DNA of 64,000 nt from Caryophanales bacterium UBA5603 (lineage in GTDB: Bacteria; Bacillota_I; Bacilli_A; Izemoplasmatales; Hujiaoplasmataceae): contig DILB01000008.1 in assembly GCA_002424815.1 (NCBI GenBank), forward strand, positions 31,565 through 95,564. The letters are read 5' to 3'. Below are positions 53,584-63,900 of this stretch, piece after piece; the first letter of the stretch is position 1, and every line of letters starts with the position of its first letter. The translations under genes and the position numbers were made by a program. The notes below the pieces were generated by a model. That model had not been told where the DNA came from. It made no database searches and saw only the letters and a list, made by a program, of their open reading frames with translations.

Positions 53584-54182
53584 TGAATTACCCACAAGCT
53601 TTGGAGAACTTGATTCTCGAATTTATGAAATACCCTGGAATAGGACGCAAGACCGCTGAGCGATATGCGCTTTTTTCGGTTAATAAAATTGACGATGATT
53701 CTGCAAAAGCATTTTCTGAAGCCTTATTAAAAGTCAAATCATCGATTAAACAATGCTCAATATGCGGTCATTTAACAGATGTTGATCCTTGTTCCATTTG
53801 TACCAACCCACATCGTAATCAAACACAAATATTAGTCGTTGAAACGGCAAAAGATGTTTTTTCAATTGAAAAATCTGGGAGATATCATGGGTTGTATCAC
53901 GTACTAAATGGCGCTTTATCACCTATGAACGGTGTAGGTCTTGATGATTTAAACTTTCAATCACTTTGGATAAGGGTTCAAAATGATATTGTTTCTGAAA
54001 TAATCATTGCCACTTCTGCCACACAAGAAGGTGAGGCAACAGCAATGTATATTAAACGTGTTCTAAAAGATATAGAAATTAAAGTTTCAAGAATCGGATA
54101 TGGTGTTCCTGTTGGAGGAAATCTTGAATTCGCTGACAGCGAAACACTATCTCGAGCCATTGAAAATCGACGAGAATTTTAA
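53583..54182 (+). CDS. recR: Recombination protein RecR
   Basis: DNA-repair clamp acting with RecO and RecF. N-terminal helix-hairpin-helix (FMKYPGIGRKTAERYALF), zinc site CSICGHLTDVDPCSIC, Toprim domain (ILVVETAKDVFSIEKSG) and a C-terminal RIGYGVPVGGNLEFADSETL block. At 199 residues it is normal. Its start overlaps the ybaB stop by one base. Confidence 0.97.
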   Translation: MNYPQALENLILEFMKYPGIGRKTAERYALFSVNKIDDDSAKAFSEALLKVKSSIKQCSICGHLTDVDPCSICTNPHRNQTQILVVETAKDVFSIEKSGRYHGLYHVLNGALSPMNGVGLDDLNFQSLWIRVQNDIVSEIIIATSATQEGEATAMYIKRVLKDIEIKVSRIGYGVPVGGNLEFADSETLSRAIENRREF

Positions 54183-54219
54183 AATTTATGTAAAATATGG
54201 AAAACCTGTAAAAATACTG

Positions 54220-54247
54220 TTGGATATTTAAGTCAAAGTGATATAAT
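54220..54247 (+). promoter_or_regulatory. Promoter of the small membrane protein gene
   Basis: TTGGAT (54220), 16-bp spacer, extended -10 TGATATAAT (54239-54247). Confidence 0.6.
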
Positions 54248-54286
54248 AGTATTACATAGTAATAGCAAATCTTATGAGGTGAAAAA

Positions 54287-54601
54287 ATGACATTTACCAA
54301 TGGATTTATTTTTGCAACAATCATGGATACCATCGAAGGCTTAATCGGTCCATACATTAGCACAGGTATCAGTGCTCTCGAAGGTTTCCCAATTTGGATT
54401 CAAGGATTAATGTTGCTTGGATTGGGCTTGTTTGCGATTATCGGTATCTTTGTCTTCATTAAAAAGTTCTTTAAATTATTCCTTGTATTGGCCATTTTAG
54501 GTGCGATTGGCTATTACTTGTATTTTGAAACAGATATTATTACTAACTTGCTTGGTAATTTGACCGGAGCTATCACCAACATTTTCACAACACTGCTATA
54601 A
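54287..54601 (+). CDS. Small hydrophobic membrane protein, unknown function
   Basis: A 104-residue protein with two membrane helices (~40-60, IQGLMLLGLGLFAIIGIFVF; ~65-82, FKLFLVLAILGAIGYYLY) and a hydrophobic, glycine- and threonine-containing tail (NLLGNLTGAITNIFTTLL). No family recognised. GAGGTG precedes the ATG and a good promoter and terminator flank it, so it is a single-gene unit. Confidence 0.68.
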   Translation: MTFTNGFIFATIMDTIEGLIGPYISTGISALEGFPIWIQGLMLLGLGLFAIIGIFVFIKKFFKLFLVLAILGAIGYYLYFETDIITNLLGNLTGAITNIFTTLL

Positions 54602-54606
54602 ATGGC

Positions 54607-54650
54607 AAAGAGTGTTGCTTTTTGATTAAGGCAATCCTCTTTTTTTTTCA
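54607..54650 (+). terminator. Terminator after the small membrane protein gene
   Basis: AAAGAGTGTTGC / GCAATCCTCTTT hairpin (one mismatch, one G-U) and a T-run of nine. Confidence 0.75.
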
Positions 54651-54692
54651 TTAATCTAGTGATTTGAATAAAATATTGTGTTAACATCATTC

Positions 54693-54720
54693 CGAAGATA
54701 TATACTTGTATATATTTTCG
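54693..54720. promoter_or_regulatory. 28-bp operator-like palindrome upstream of the ABC importer
   Basis: CGAAGATATATAC (54693-54705), TT, GTATATATTTTCG (54708-54720): 13-bp arms with one mismatch. It lies just upstream of the -10 TATAAT (54734-54739) and covers the -35 region. No regulator gene lies beside it. Confidence 0.7.
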
Positions 54721-54768
54721 AAATTTTATGTTATATAATGCTTTAATAACGAATAGGAGACACTTTAC

Positions 54769-55851
54769 ATGGAAATAAAAATGCTTGATTTAACAAAAAT
54801 CTTTGTTAGCAAAGATAAAAAAGAAGTTCATGCAGTCGATCATGTCGATTTGACAATTCCTTCTGGAAAATTAATAGGCTTACTTGGGCCATCTGGTTGC
54901 GGAAAATCGACAACACTTTATTTGATTGCTGGTTTGTTAAAACAAAACCAAGGGCAAATCTTTTTCGGAGAGGATGAAGTTTCTGATATGCCCCCCGAAA
55001 AAAGAGGGATTGGTTTGGTATTCCAAAACTACGCTTTATACCCACACATGACTGTGCGCGAAAACATTTTATTTCCGCTCGAAAATCTCAAGATTGAAAA
55101 AACTGAAGCTAAAGAACGGACCATTGAAATGGCTCAATTGGTCGGTCTTGGCGAAATGCTCGATCGCAAACCAAAAGAACTTTCTGGTGGGCAGCAACAG
55201 CGTGTTGCCATCGCCCGCGCTTTAGTCAAAAAACCGCGTGTTCTTTTACTAGATGAACCCCTATCCAATCTAGATGCACGTCTCCGTTTACAGACACGCG
55301 AAGAAATTAAGAGAATTCAACGCGAAACCGGCATTACAACCGTATTCGTAACACATGACCAAGAAGAAGCGATGTCTATTTCTGATGAAATTGTTGTTAT
55401 GAAAGATGGAGTTATCCAACAAATGGGCGAACCTCAAGAAGTTTATGATTTTCCAATAAATATGTTTGTTGCTCAATTTCTTGGATCGCCTCAGATTAAT
55501 ATCTTTAATGGTGAAATTAAAGATAAAAAAATCTATGCAAATGGTATGATGATAGGAAAATCAAAATTACCGGATCAACCCATCAAAATCGGTATTAGAC
55601 CCGAAGGTTTCATTGTTGATAAAGAAAAGCAAAGCGAATTTAAATTTGAAATTGATTTAGTTGAAACGATTGGTCGTGATACAACGCTAATTATTGAGGT
55701 TCCAGGCAATGAAGGCAGCCTCCTTGATAAATTGACGTTTAAAGCCATCGTTGACGCTTCAGAACACATCAAAGCTGGTGACTGGGTGCATTTCAACATT
55801 AAACCAGACAAAATGCACTTATTCAATCTTGAAGGCAAGTTGCTAAAGTAA
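54769..55851 (+). CDS. CUT1-type ABC importer ATPase (MalK/UgpC/MsmK family)
   Basis: ATPase for a sugar-type importer. Walker A GPSGCGKST, signature LSGGQQQRVAIARAL, Walker B LLLDEPLSNLDA, H-loop VTHDQEEAMS, then the MalK-type C-terminal regulatory OB domain (~235-360). At 360 residues it is typical. The family handles maltodextrins, glycerol-3-phosphate, and other oligosaccharides and may serve several importers. First gene of the importer-nuclease operon. Confidence 0.94.
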   Translation: MEIKMLDLTKIFVSKDKKEVHAVDHVDLTIPSGKLIGLLGPSGCGKSTTLYLIAGLLKQNQGQIFFGEDEVSDMPPEKRGIGLVFQNYALYPHMTVRENILFPLENLKIEKTEAKERTIEMAQLVGLGEMLDRKPKELSGGQQQRVAIARALVKKPRVLLLDEPLSNLDARLRLQTREEIKRIQRETGITTVFVTHDQEEAMSISDEIVVMKDGVIQQMGEPQEVYDFPINMFVAQFLGSPQINIFNGEIKDKKIYANGMMIGKSKLPDQPIKIGIRPEGFIVDKEKQSEFKFEIDLVETIGRDTTLIIEVPGNEGSLLDKLTFKAIVDASEHIKAGDWVHFNIKPDKMHLFNLEGKLLK

Positions 55852-55854
55852 ACT

Positions 55855-56766
55855 ATGGAAACAAAAAATAATCTCAGGGCTTGGCTTTACTTAGCGCCAA
55901 TGCTTCTATTGATGGCGGTATTCACATTCTATCCGCTCTTCAATGCCTTCGTTATTTCGTTTTATAAAGATTACTTGCCGCTTGCTAATGATGGTGCTGG
56001 TTCGATTACAGGTTATACCATCGCTAACTATGGTGTCATCTTCAAAAACCAATTGTTTTGGCAATCACTGAAAAATACATTTGTTTTAGCTTTGGTATCT
56101 GTTCCGTTATCAATTATTATTTCGTTATTGATCTCTGTCGCTCTCAAATCGATACCAAAACTAAAAGGATTTTTTCAGACAGTATTTTTCCTTCCTTATG
56201 TTACAAATGGAATCGCAGTTGGTATGGCATTCGCAGTCATGTTTCATCGCGATTACGGATTATTTAATCTTGTCTTAAGTTGGTTTGGAATCACCGCGCT
56301 TGACTGGATTGGTGGAACAGCGAGTTGGTGGGCTCAAATGGGAGCACTAATGATTTTCACCATTTGGGAAAGTCTGGCCTTCAAAATTTTGGTATTTACC
56401 AGCGGTCTTCAAAATATTGATAAGCAGTATTATGATGCTGCTAAGATTGATCATGCTACCAAATGGACAATTTTCAAAAGAATCACGGTTCCTTTATTAT
56501 CGCCACTCATTCTCTATATTTCGATTACTTCGATGATTGGCGCTCTGAAAGCTTACAATTCTGTTATCGGTTTATTCGGTGAGAGACTTGGTGCACAACC
56601 GTACTCGATGATTACCATCGTAGCCTTTGTTTATAAATACCGATCAGATTTCTCTTTCCAAGGATTTTATAGTTACGCAGCATCAGCGGCTATCATTCTG
56701 TTCTTTATCACATTGTTGTTCTCCGTGATTCAGACTGTTGTCAGCAAAAAACGGATTCATTACTAG
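55855..56766 (+). CDS. ABC importer permease, MalF/UgpA type
   Basis: Integral membrane subunit with six helices. The permease loop reads YDAAKIDHATKWTIFKRITVPL (EAA motif with a conserved Gly replaced by His). At 303 residues it resembles UgpA and lacks the large periplasmic loop of MalF. It begins 3 nt after the ATPase stop with no clear ribosome site, so translation is probably coupled. Confidence 0.93.
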   Translation: METKNNLRAWLYLAPMLLLMAVFTFYPLFNAFVISFYKDYLPLANDGAGSITGYTIANYGVIFKNQLFWQSLKNTFVLALVSVPLSIIISLLISVALKSIPKLKGFFQTVFFLPYVTNGIAVGMAFAVMFHRDYGLFNLVLSWFGITALDWIGGTASWWAQMGALMIFTIWESLAFKILVFTSGLQNIDKQYYDAAKIDHATKWTIFKRITVPLLSPLILYISITSMIGALKAYNSVIGLFGERLGAQPYSMITIVAFVYKYRSDFSFQGFYSYAASAAIILFFITLLFSVIQTVVSKKRIHY

Positions 56767-56778
56767 GGGGTGCTGAAG

Positions 56779-57711
56779 ATGTCAGAAGTATTCGTGAAAA
56801 ACGAAAAATCTTATAAAACAAAAAAAATCATCTCTAATGTCTTGGTCTATTTGTTTCTTGCTGCCATTGCAATCACTATCTTGGTTCCGTTTTATTGGAT
56901 GTTGTTAACATCCGTTAAAGATGCAATTATGATTGAACAAACACCACCTTTATTGTTTATCAAACCCTCTGAATGGAAATTATTGAATTATACAAGTCTA
57001 TTTGACTTGGTCCAAAGTGGACCTCGTCGTGGTCAGCCTTTATTTCCATTTTTTACTTACATGAAAAATACAATTGTTATTTCCATAATTACGACAATCG
57101 GAACATCAATTACAACGATTTTAGCTGCATATGCTTTTGCAAGATTGAATTTTAAAGGCAGAGACGTTGTATTTGGCATCATAATCGCAACGATGATGAT
57201 TCCGGGTGAAATCTTTATATTGACCAACTTCCTTACGGTTAACAGACTTGGTTGGTATGATATTATGAATCAAACTTACATGGATGCGATTTTAGCTATG
57301 ACGTTACCCTTCATGACGAGTGTGTTTTATACTTTCTATTTGAGGCAAACGTTTAAACAAATTCCTAACGAACTCTATTACGCCGCCAAAGTTGATGGAA
57401 CAACTGATTTCAAATATCTATTAAAAGTCATGATACCTGTAGCGATGCCGACCATCGTTACAATCATTATATTGAATTCAATGGGCGCTTGGAGTGCCTA
57501 TATCTGGCCAGCCATGGTCACAACAAAAGACTCATATCGTTTAGTTTCAAACGGTCTTCGTGGTGCATTCACCGACACAAGTACCGGCAGAACCGACTAT
57601 GGTCAGCAAATGGCTTCAGCAACACTTGTAACATTACCTTTACTCATAGTCTTTTTCACATTCCGAAAGCAGATTATGAGAGGTGTATCACGCAGCGGTA
57701 TTAAGGGATAA
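56779..57711 (+). CDS. ABC importer permease, MalG/UgpE type
   Basis: Second membrane subunit. The EAA loop is YYAAKVDGTTDFKYLLKVMIPV; six helices are predicted. I start at ATG 56779, 8-9 nt after AGGGGG; a GTG at 56770 is inside the ribosome site. Gives 310 residues. A helix-rich N-terminus (KNEKSYKTKK) is basic and cytoplasmic. It sits between the other permease and the solute-binding lipoprotein. Confidence 0.93.
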   Translation: MSEVFVKNEKSYKTKKIISNVLVYLFLAAIAITILVPFYWMLLTSVKDAIMIEQTPPLLFIKPSEWKLLNYTSLFDLVQSGPRRGQPLFPFFTYMKNTIVISIITTIGTSITTILAAYAFARLNFKGRDVVFGIIIATMMIPGEIFILTNFLTVNRLGWYDIMNQTYMDAILAMTLPFMTSVFYTFYLRQTFKQIPNELYYAAKVDGTTDFKYLLKVMIPVAMPTIVTIIILNSMGAWSAYIWPAMVTTKDSYRLVSNGLRGAFTDTSTGRTDYGQQMASATLVTLPLLIVFFTFRKQIMRGVSRSGIKG

Positions 57712-57771
57712 TCCCACGATAAGTGGTTTATCATACTCAAAGTTAACATCAAATTTTATAGGAGGATATAA

Positions 57772-59430
57772 ATGAAAAAAATACTTTTAAGTATCATGGC
57801 TTTAATGGTTGTATTTACCTTAGTTGGTTGCGTTGAAATGGCGACAACTACTACAACAGAATTAACAACTTCAACCACGACCGGAGTAGGAACAACTACA
57901 AAAATCATTATGGACCTTCCCGATGATCCAGTAGACATTTCTTTCTGGCATATTTATGGTGCTGATAAATCAGCATTACTTGATCAACTTATCATTGAAT
58001 TTGAAGAAATGTACCCCAATGTCACGATCACTTCAACTTCACAATCAGATTATAATACTTTAAGAGAAAAAATTAATCTTGGAATATCTGTTGGTCAAGT
58101 ACCTACAATGGCTTTGGGTTACCCAGACCATTTTGCTGGATATGTTCAAGCAGGTGCGGCATATTCTCTTAATAATATGATTAATAGCAACGTGCGTTAC
58201 GAAATCACCGATTCATCTTCATCTATTTATGGACAATTTGTTGATGTCGGTGTCGATTTAAGCGATTTTGTACCTGGATATCTTGCCGAAAACAACCAAT
58301 ATGTTGGCGGTCAATACTTTACGATGCCTTATTCTAAATCAACCGAAATGATGGCAGTTAACCGTACAGTTTTAAAATCACATATAGCTGCTATTAGAGC
58401 TGCAGGAATTACGATTTCTGATCAAGGCTTCTTATCACATACAACACCATTAACATTCACACAGATTCAACAACTTGGCGCAATTATGTTGAATTCAACG
58501 GCAGTCACGGATGTTACAGCTAAGAAATTCGCCTATTTGCTTAATTATGACTCATCTGGAAATATGTTTATTAATATGAGCCGTCAATGGAAAGCTCCAT
58601 ATACGAATTCAGCAGGAGAAATTTTGATTGACAATCCTACTACTAAATCGATGTTAAATTACATTGATGCAATGTTTAAGCAAAGAGTATTTGTCCTTCC
58701 GGCCATTTGGTCCCAAACCTATGGTTCAAACAACTTTAAATATGGTGATGTAGCTATGACGGTTGGATCAACAGCTGGCGTATTATACAATATTCCTACC
58801 ACCAAAGATCCTTCAGCAAATTTGAAGTTTGGTATTTTTGATGTAGATTTCTTGCAAGTTCCACAAACAGCTACGGCATCAAACCAAACCGTTACATTAA
58901 ATGATGGAACCAATAACTATCAATTAACCAGTTCTTTATCAGCTGTTCAACAAGGACCTAATATTGGTGTTTTCCAAAAAGCATCATCTAATGAAAAATT
59001 ATTTGCTTGGTTATTTATAAAACATCTTACTTCTACCGAAAATACAGTTCGTTGGGCGATTGACACGGGTTATTTGCCAGTTCGTCTTTCTGCTTATACT
59101 TCTGATGTAGAAGTAAAATTATCACCAACAGTTAGTATGACTTATACAAGTTTTATGCAAATTGGATTAGATTTTTGGGCAGCTGACGGCATCATTGATT
59201 GGCCTTCTACCGATGTTCGTAGAGACTATATTTATAAATCAATGGTTGCGAACATTGCCAAAAATCAAACAGAATATTATCAATACGATCCTGCTTTCGC
59301 AGCAGGCTCAAGAAGTGCAGGTTCAGCAACTGTTCGCGTTGAAGCGGGCTTCTGTTTAGATTTCATATTTAATAAATCAAAAACACCAACGCAAGCTTTA
59401 GACTTCTTTAAAAACCAAGTTACTTGGTAA
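57772..59430 (+). CDS. Extracellular solute-binding lipoprotein of the ABC importer
   Basis: Substrate receptor, 552 residues; lipobox LVGC (Cys20) followed by a Thr-rich tether of about 30 residues. DISFWHIYGADKSALLDQLI and FEEMYPNVTI are typical of the family 1 (MalE/UgpB) fold. It is about 100-130 residues longer than usual MalE proteins. The extra length does not reveal a known domain. Ligand is unknown: sugar by family, but the two genes downstream point to nucleic acid breakdown products as an alternative. AGGAGG precedes the ATG. Confidence 0.9.
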   Translation: MKKILLSIMALMVVFTLVGCVEMATTTTTELTTSTTTGVGTTTKIIMDLPDDPVDISFWHIYGADKSALLDQLIIEFEEMYPNVTITSTSQSDYNTLREKINLGISVGQVPTMALGYPDHFAGYVQAGAAYSLNNMINSNVRYEITDSSSSIYGQFVDVGVDLSDFVPGYLAENNQYVGGQYFTMPYSKSTEMMAVNRTVLKSHIAAIRAAGITISDQGFLSHTTPLTFTQIQQLGAIMLNSTAVTDVTAKKFAYLLNYDSSGNMFINMSRQWKAPYTNSAGEILIDNPTTKSMLNYIDAMFKQRVFVLPAIWSQTYGSNNFKYGDVAMTVGSTAGVLYNIPTTKDPSANLKFGIFDVDFLQVPQTATASNQTVTLNDGTNNYQLTSSLSAVQQGPNIGVFQKASSNEKLFAWLFIKHLTSTENTVRWAIDTGYLPVRLSAYTSDVEVKLSPTVSMTYTSFMQIGLDFWAADGIIDWPSTDVRRDYIYKSMVANIAKNQTEYYQYDPAFAAGSRSAGSATVRVEAGFCLDFIFNKSKTPTQALDFFKNQVTW

Positions 59431-59454
59431 TCATAAATCAAAGGAATGACACAA

Positions 59455-60942
59455 ATGCTAAAGAAACTTTCATTGCTCATACTCATAGTTTTTCTGATTG
59501 TTGGCGTCATAGGTTGTACTAACACAACTTCAACAACCGAATCAACTACTGACACAACGACCTCAGATTCAATGGTTACGCTCCCAGATTTAACGGGAGC
59601 GAGCCGTGAAACAATAACAGAAACGCTCGAAGGGCTCGGATTGACCATTAAGTATTTCTTCGATGTTTCTAAAGTATTTAACAGTGATGCTGAGTATGAC
59701 AAGTTTGTAAAATATGGCTCAGATTTAGTTGCTGGAAACAAGGTACTAAATGGCAGCGAAGTTCGTGTTTATACAACACCGCTAAATCTAGAACCGATTT
59801 ATTACAATAATTTATCTGCATACGATGCAACGCTTCAATTGATTGAATCAGACTACCTGAATAAAGAATTCATCGCCGACGGAATCGGGGTTGTTACTGT
59901 TGATCGTTATGTTGACGGTGATACAACGTGGTTTAGAAGCGGTTCGCAAACATTTTCTGTTCGTTATTTAGGAATCGATACGCCTGAATCAACAGCACTC
60001 TATGAAGCTTGGGGCAAAGCAGCAGCTAAATACACTGAAGATAAACTTAAAAACGCTCATACTATTGTCTTACAAGCCGAAGGTGAAAGACAGGACGGCA
60101 ACGGTAGATATCTTGCCTGGGTATGGTATCGTCCGACCGCTTCAAGCAACTTCATTCTTCTTAATTTGGAATTGGTAGAACTCGCTTACTCAAAAAACAA
60201 AGTATCAATAGGGTCTAAATTTATCACGATTTTGACCTTAGCTGATTGGAATGCTTCAATGACCAGAAGAAGAGTTTGGGGAGAACTTGATCCAGCCTAT
60301 GATTACAGTAAAACCGGAACTCAGATGTCAATTCAATATTTAGTAGAAAACTTTGATACTTATGTTGGCCTGAAAGTTGTGATTACCGGAACCATAACAC
60401 GCATGATAGGGGATAATATTTATTTACAGGATGAAAGCGGATTTGGAGTATACATGTACGCTGGATTCAATAATTCAACGGTTTTACTTCAAATAGGGGC
60501 GAATGTTACTATCGGCGCATTGACACCAACGTATTACAGTGGCAGTCCGCAATTATCGAACTTTAGAACTGCCAATCTTTCTGTTAATTCAACTGATAAT
60601 GTTGTTACACCCAACATAATTACTTACAATGATTTTTCGTTTAATCGAATTGGAACTTTTGTCACATTACAAAATTTAACAATTACTTATATTAATCCTG
60701 CTAAAAGCAGTGTTACTGTAAAAGATTCATCGAATAATACTTTCACCGTTCGTATTGATGATGCTACTTTATTAAATGCGGATATTTTAGGACTCAAAGT
60801 TGGTGACGTTATTACTGTTTCAGGACCTTTAGGATACTATGATTTTGATTTTGATTCATCAAATCATGCTTCTTATATTTATAACAAGTCCAAATTTCAG
60901 TTAATGCTTACTCTCGCCACTGACGTTATTATTATAGAGTAA
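59455..60942 (+). CDS. Surface nuclease lipoprotein: PASTA-like + staphylococcal nuclease + OB-fold
   Basis: Lipid-anchored nuclease of 495 residues. Lipobox VIGC (Cys21), Thr-rich tether (22-38), a PASTA-like domain (~42-107; VTLPDLTGASRETITETLEG), a thermonuclease domain (~140-280) with catalytic D154, D156, R170, D175, E178 and R218 (VDGDT; RYLGIDTPES; DGNGRYLAWVW), and a C-terminal OB-like nucleic-acid-binding domain (~300-400; VVITGTITRMIGDNIYLQDE) plus a further beta domain. All known active-site residues of staphylococcal nuclease are kept. ATG 59455 fits AAGGA 9 nt upstream; ATG 59446 is too close. It follows the importer receptor by 24 nt and is likely cotranscribed. Confidence 0.9.
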   Translation: MLKKLSLLILIVFLIVGVIGCTNTTSTTESTTDTTTSDSMVTLPDLTGASRETITETLEGLGLTIKYFFDVSKVFNSDAEYDKFVKYGSDLVAGNKVLNGSEVRVYTTPLNLEPIYYNNLSAYDATLQLIESDYLNKEFIADGIGVVTVDRYVDGDTTWFRSGSQTFSVRYLGIDTPESTALYEAWGKAAAKYTEDKLKNAHTIVLQAEGERQDGNGRYLAWVWYRPTASSNFILLNLELVELAYSKNKVSIGSKFITILTLADWNASMTRRRVWGELDPAYDYSKTGTQMSIQYLVENFDTYVGLKVVITGTITRMIGDNIYLQDESGFGVYMYAGFNNSTVLLQIGANVTIGALTPTYYSGSPQLSNFRTANLSVNSTDNVVTPNIITYNDFSFNRIGTFVTLQNLTITYINPAKSSVTVKDSSNNTFTVRIDDATLLNADILGLKVGDVITVSGPLGYYDFDFDSSNHASYIYNKSKFQLMLTLATDVIIIE

Positions 60943-60974
60943 TAAGAACAAAAAATATAAATAGGAGGATTCAT

Positions 60975-63900
60975 ATGAAATTGACTTTCAAGAAAGTAGC
61001 TTTACTTGGATTTGCGATTGTCACGATGTTCGTATTGGTTGGTTGTACAGAAACTACAACAACAACGACAACCACTTCAGGACAAACAACGGTAACGTTA
61101 AGTGACACACAAAAAGTCCAAGCTGTTTTGGATGGTATTACTCTTGGCGACATTTCAGCAGTTACGACTGATTTAACGTTGCCAACAGCCAGCGTCAATG
61201 GTGTAAGCCTTTCATGGTCTACAGAAGATGCTGACTATATTACCGCCACTGGTGAAATTTCTATTCCAGATTATACAACCGGTGACCAAGTTATTACCCT
61301 GACTTTGACTGCAACTTTAAATGCTGTTACATTGACAAAAACGTTTGATGTTACAGTTAAAGCAGAAAGCGCAACCGTTTTTCTTAATCGTGTTGGCGCT
61401 GGCATTATCATCGATTCTTCGGATTCGATCGTTGCCAATTTCAAATTACCTAGTACTTCACAAGGCGCTACAATCACTTGGACATCCAGCGATGTAGCAG
61501 CTGCCGCAATCTCAACGACTGTTGGTTCAGACACAATGTATACAGTCACAATTACTCGTCAAAAAGTTGAAGAAAGCGGAGTTAACGTTTCCGTTACTTT
61601 AACCGGTGTGTTAACGATTGGCGAAACAAGCGTTACCATCACAAAGACCATCCGGATTATTGCTGAACCGGCTGCGACAGTTTACACGACATTTGCAGCA
61701 CTCCATTCAACGGCGCTTCTTAACGATTACGTTGACGTTACGGGTATTGTTTATGTTAAATTCAACGGTGGATATTTCCTCGTTGATAGTGCAAACAATT
61801 ACTTAGCTGTCTACACTACAGCCACTTATTTCAATGCGGTTGCTGTTGGTGATAACGTAAGAATTAAAGGATTATACAAAAATTACAACACGTTATATCA
61901 ACTTTCCAATTTAACTTTCCAACAAGTTCTATCAAGCAGCAATGCTTTTACAATTACCCCACAAGTATTGACTGATGCAACAGATTTAAAGGATATTAAT
62001 GCCTCAACCGATAAATTGGTCCATGGTAAAGCCTTTACAATCACTGTTACAGTCAAAGTGTTGTCAACAGGATACGTTGACATTTATGTTGGAACAGAAA
62101 GAGTTGGAACGGTTTATTCTTATTCATTAGCTGACTCGATTAATGCTCTAAAAACCTTTGATGGTAAAGTTGTTACAATTGATGTTTATTACTATGCATT
62201 GCATGGAACGAATGGTGTCATGGTCTTGTTTGCTGGAGCCGCTTCTGATATTGAATTAGCGCCATTAGTTGGACAAGAAGCTTTGGATGCCGACGCAGCC
62301 GCCATTTCTCTTCCTGCAAACGTAGTTGGTGGACAATCCGTTACACTTCCAGCTGTTGGTGGATACTCTTCTGCTATTGCATGGTCTGTCACAACGGGTG
62401 GAACCTATGCAACAATCGCATCAGGAAAAATTACATTTGCAGAAGTTTCTGCACAACAAACAGTTACAATAACCGCTTCATTAACAATTGATGGTGTTTC
62501 AACACCAACAACGAGAGTCTTCTCATTCACTGTAACACCAATCACAACTTCGACCATTGCTCAAGTTTGGACTATGTCAAAAGACGCAATTGCTCAAGTT
62601 GAAGGAACGGTTTATTTCTTCATCAATAACGGTTACTTCGTATTTGATGGAACTGGCATGTTATTTATTTACACAACGGCTCCTGCCGGAACATTATTAG
62701 GCGATAAGATTGTTATTTTTGGTACCGTTGATATTTATAACGGGCAACATCAAATCAAAAATGCAATTGTAAAATCAAAAACTTCTTCCGGTAATGCTCA
62801 TACTCAAACGCCGATTACCTACGTACCCGGAACTACGCCACTTGTCAGTGGACAAACATATTCCATTACCGCTACAATTAAAGAAATTACAAGCGGTGGA
62901 TATACTAACTTATTCTTCTTTAGTGGTGAAACACAACTTGCTCAAATTTATTATCGTTCAACCATTAACGATTCATTTGCTGCTTTGACCGCTAATAAAG
63001 ACAGAGAAGTTATTGTTAATGTCGTTTACTACTACACACAATCAAGTGTCATCTACTTTGTTTATCAAGAAGGTGCAGCTGGAATTACTTATACACCGGC
63101 TCAACAAGCTGCAATCAATGTTCAACAATTAACAACGAAAACTTCGGTAGTCAGCGCTGAAGAAGTAGCATTACCAGCCGCATTCCAAGGTTCAACTATT
63201 ACTTGGGCTGTTAAGGATGCTAATGTCAACGCAACGATTGCTGCAGGCATCGTGACTTATGAAACAGTAACACAAGCTACGCAAGTAACCTTAGTTGCAA
63301 CGCTTACTTATACACCTGCAGTAGGCGACCCCATCGTCAACACGAAAGAATTTGTTGTGACGATTTCCACTTATGCAGAAAAAATAGCAGATGATGTCGC
63401 TGCTTTGACCGTTGCTTTGACAGCAAAAGAATTGGATGTCATTACTCTTCCAACAACCGGTTTGAATGGTTCAGCGATCACTTGGGCTCTAACAGCAACT
63501 GATAATGCTACTTTAGCAGTTAATGTATTGACACTCAAGTATCTAGGATCTGAATATTCAGTTACAGTCACAGCAACCTTAGCATTCGCTGCTTCTCCAG
63601 AAACAACCGGAACCAAAGAGTTCATTATTGTTGTCTCACCAATTGTTATTGTTACTGATTTCGCACAATTTAATGCTAAAACAGGAACTGAATGGACTTT
63701 TGCTGGAACTGACATGATGTATATTAAAGGTATCGTTTCTGCTAAAAACGGAACATCAGGATTCTTTGTTCAAGATGCTCTAGGAAATGGTATCTATGCT
63801 CATGGTTCACACACAGTCCTTGTTGGTGATGAAGTTATCATTTACACAAAACTAGGAGTATACAACTCGGTTCGTCAGTTGAATACATGGTCTGTGAAAA

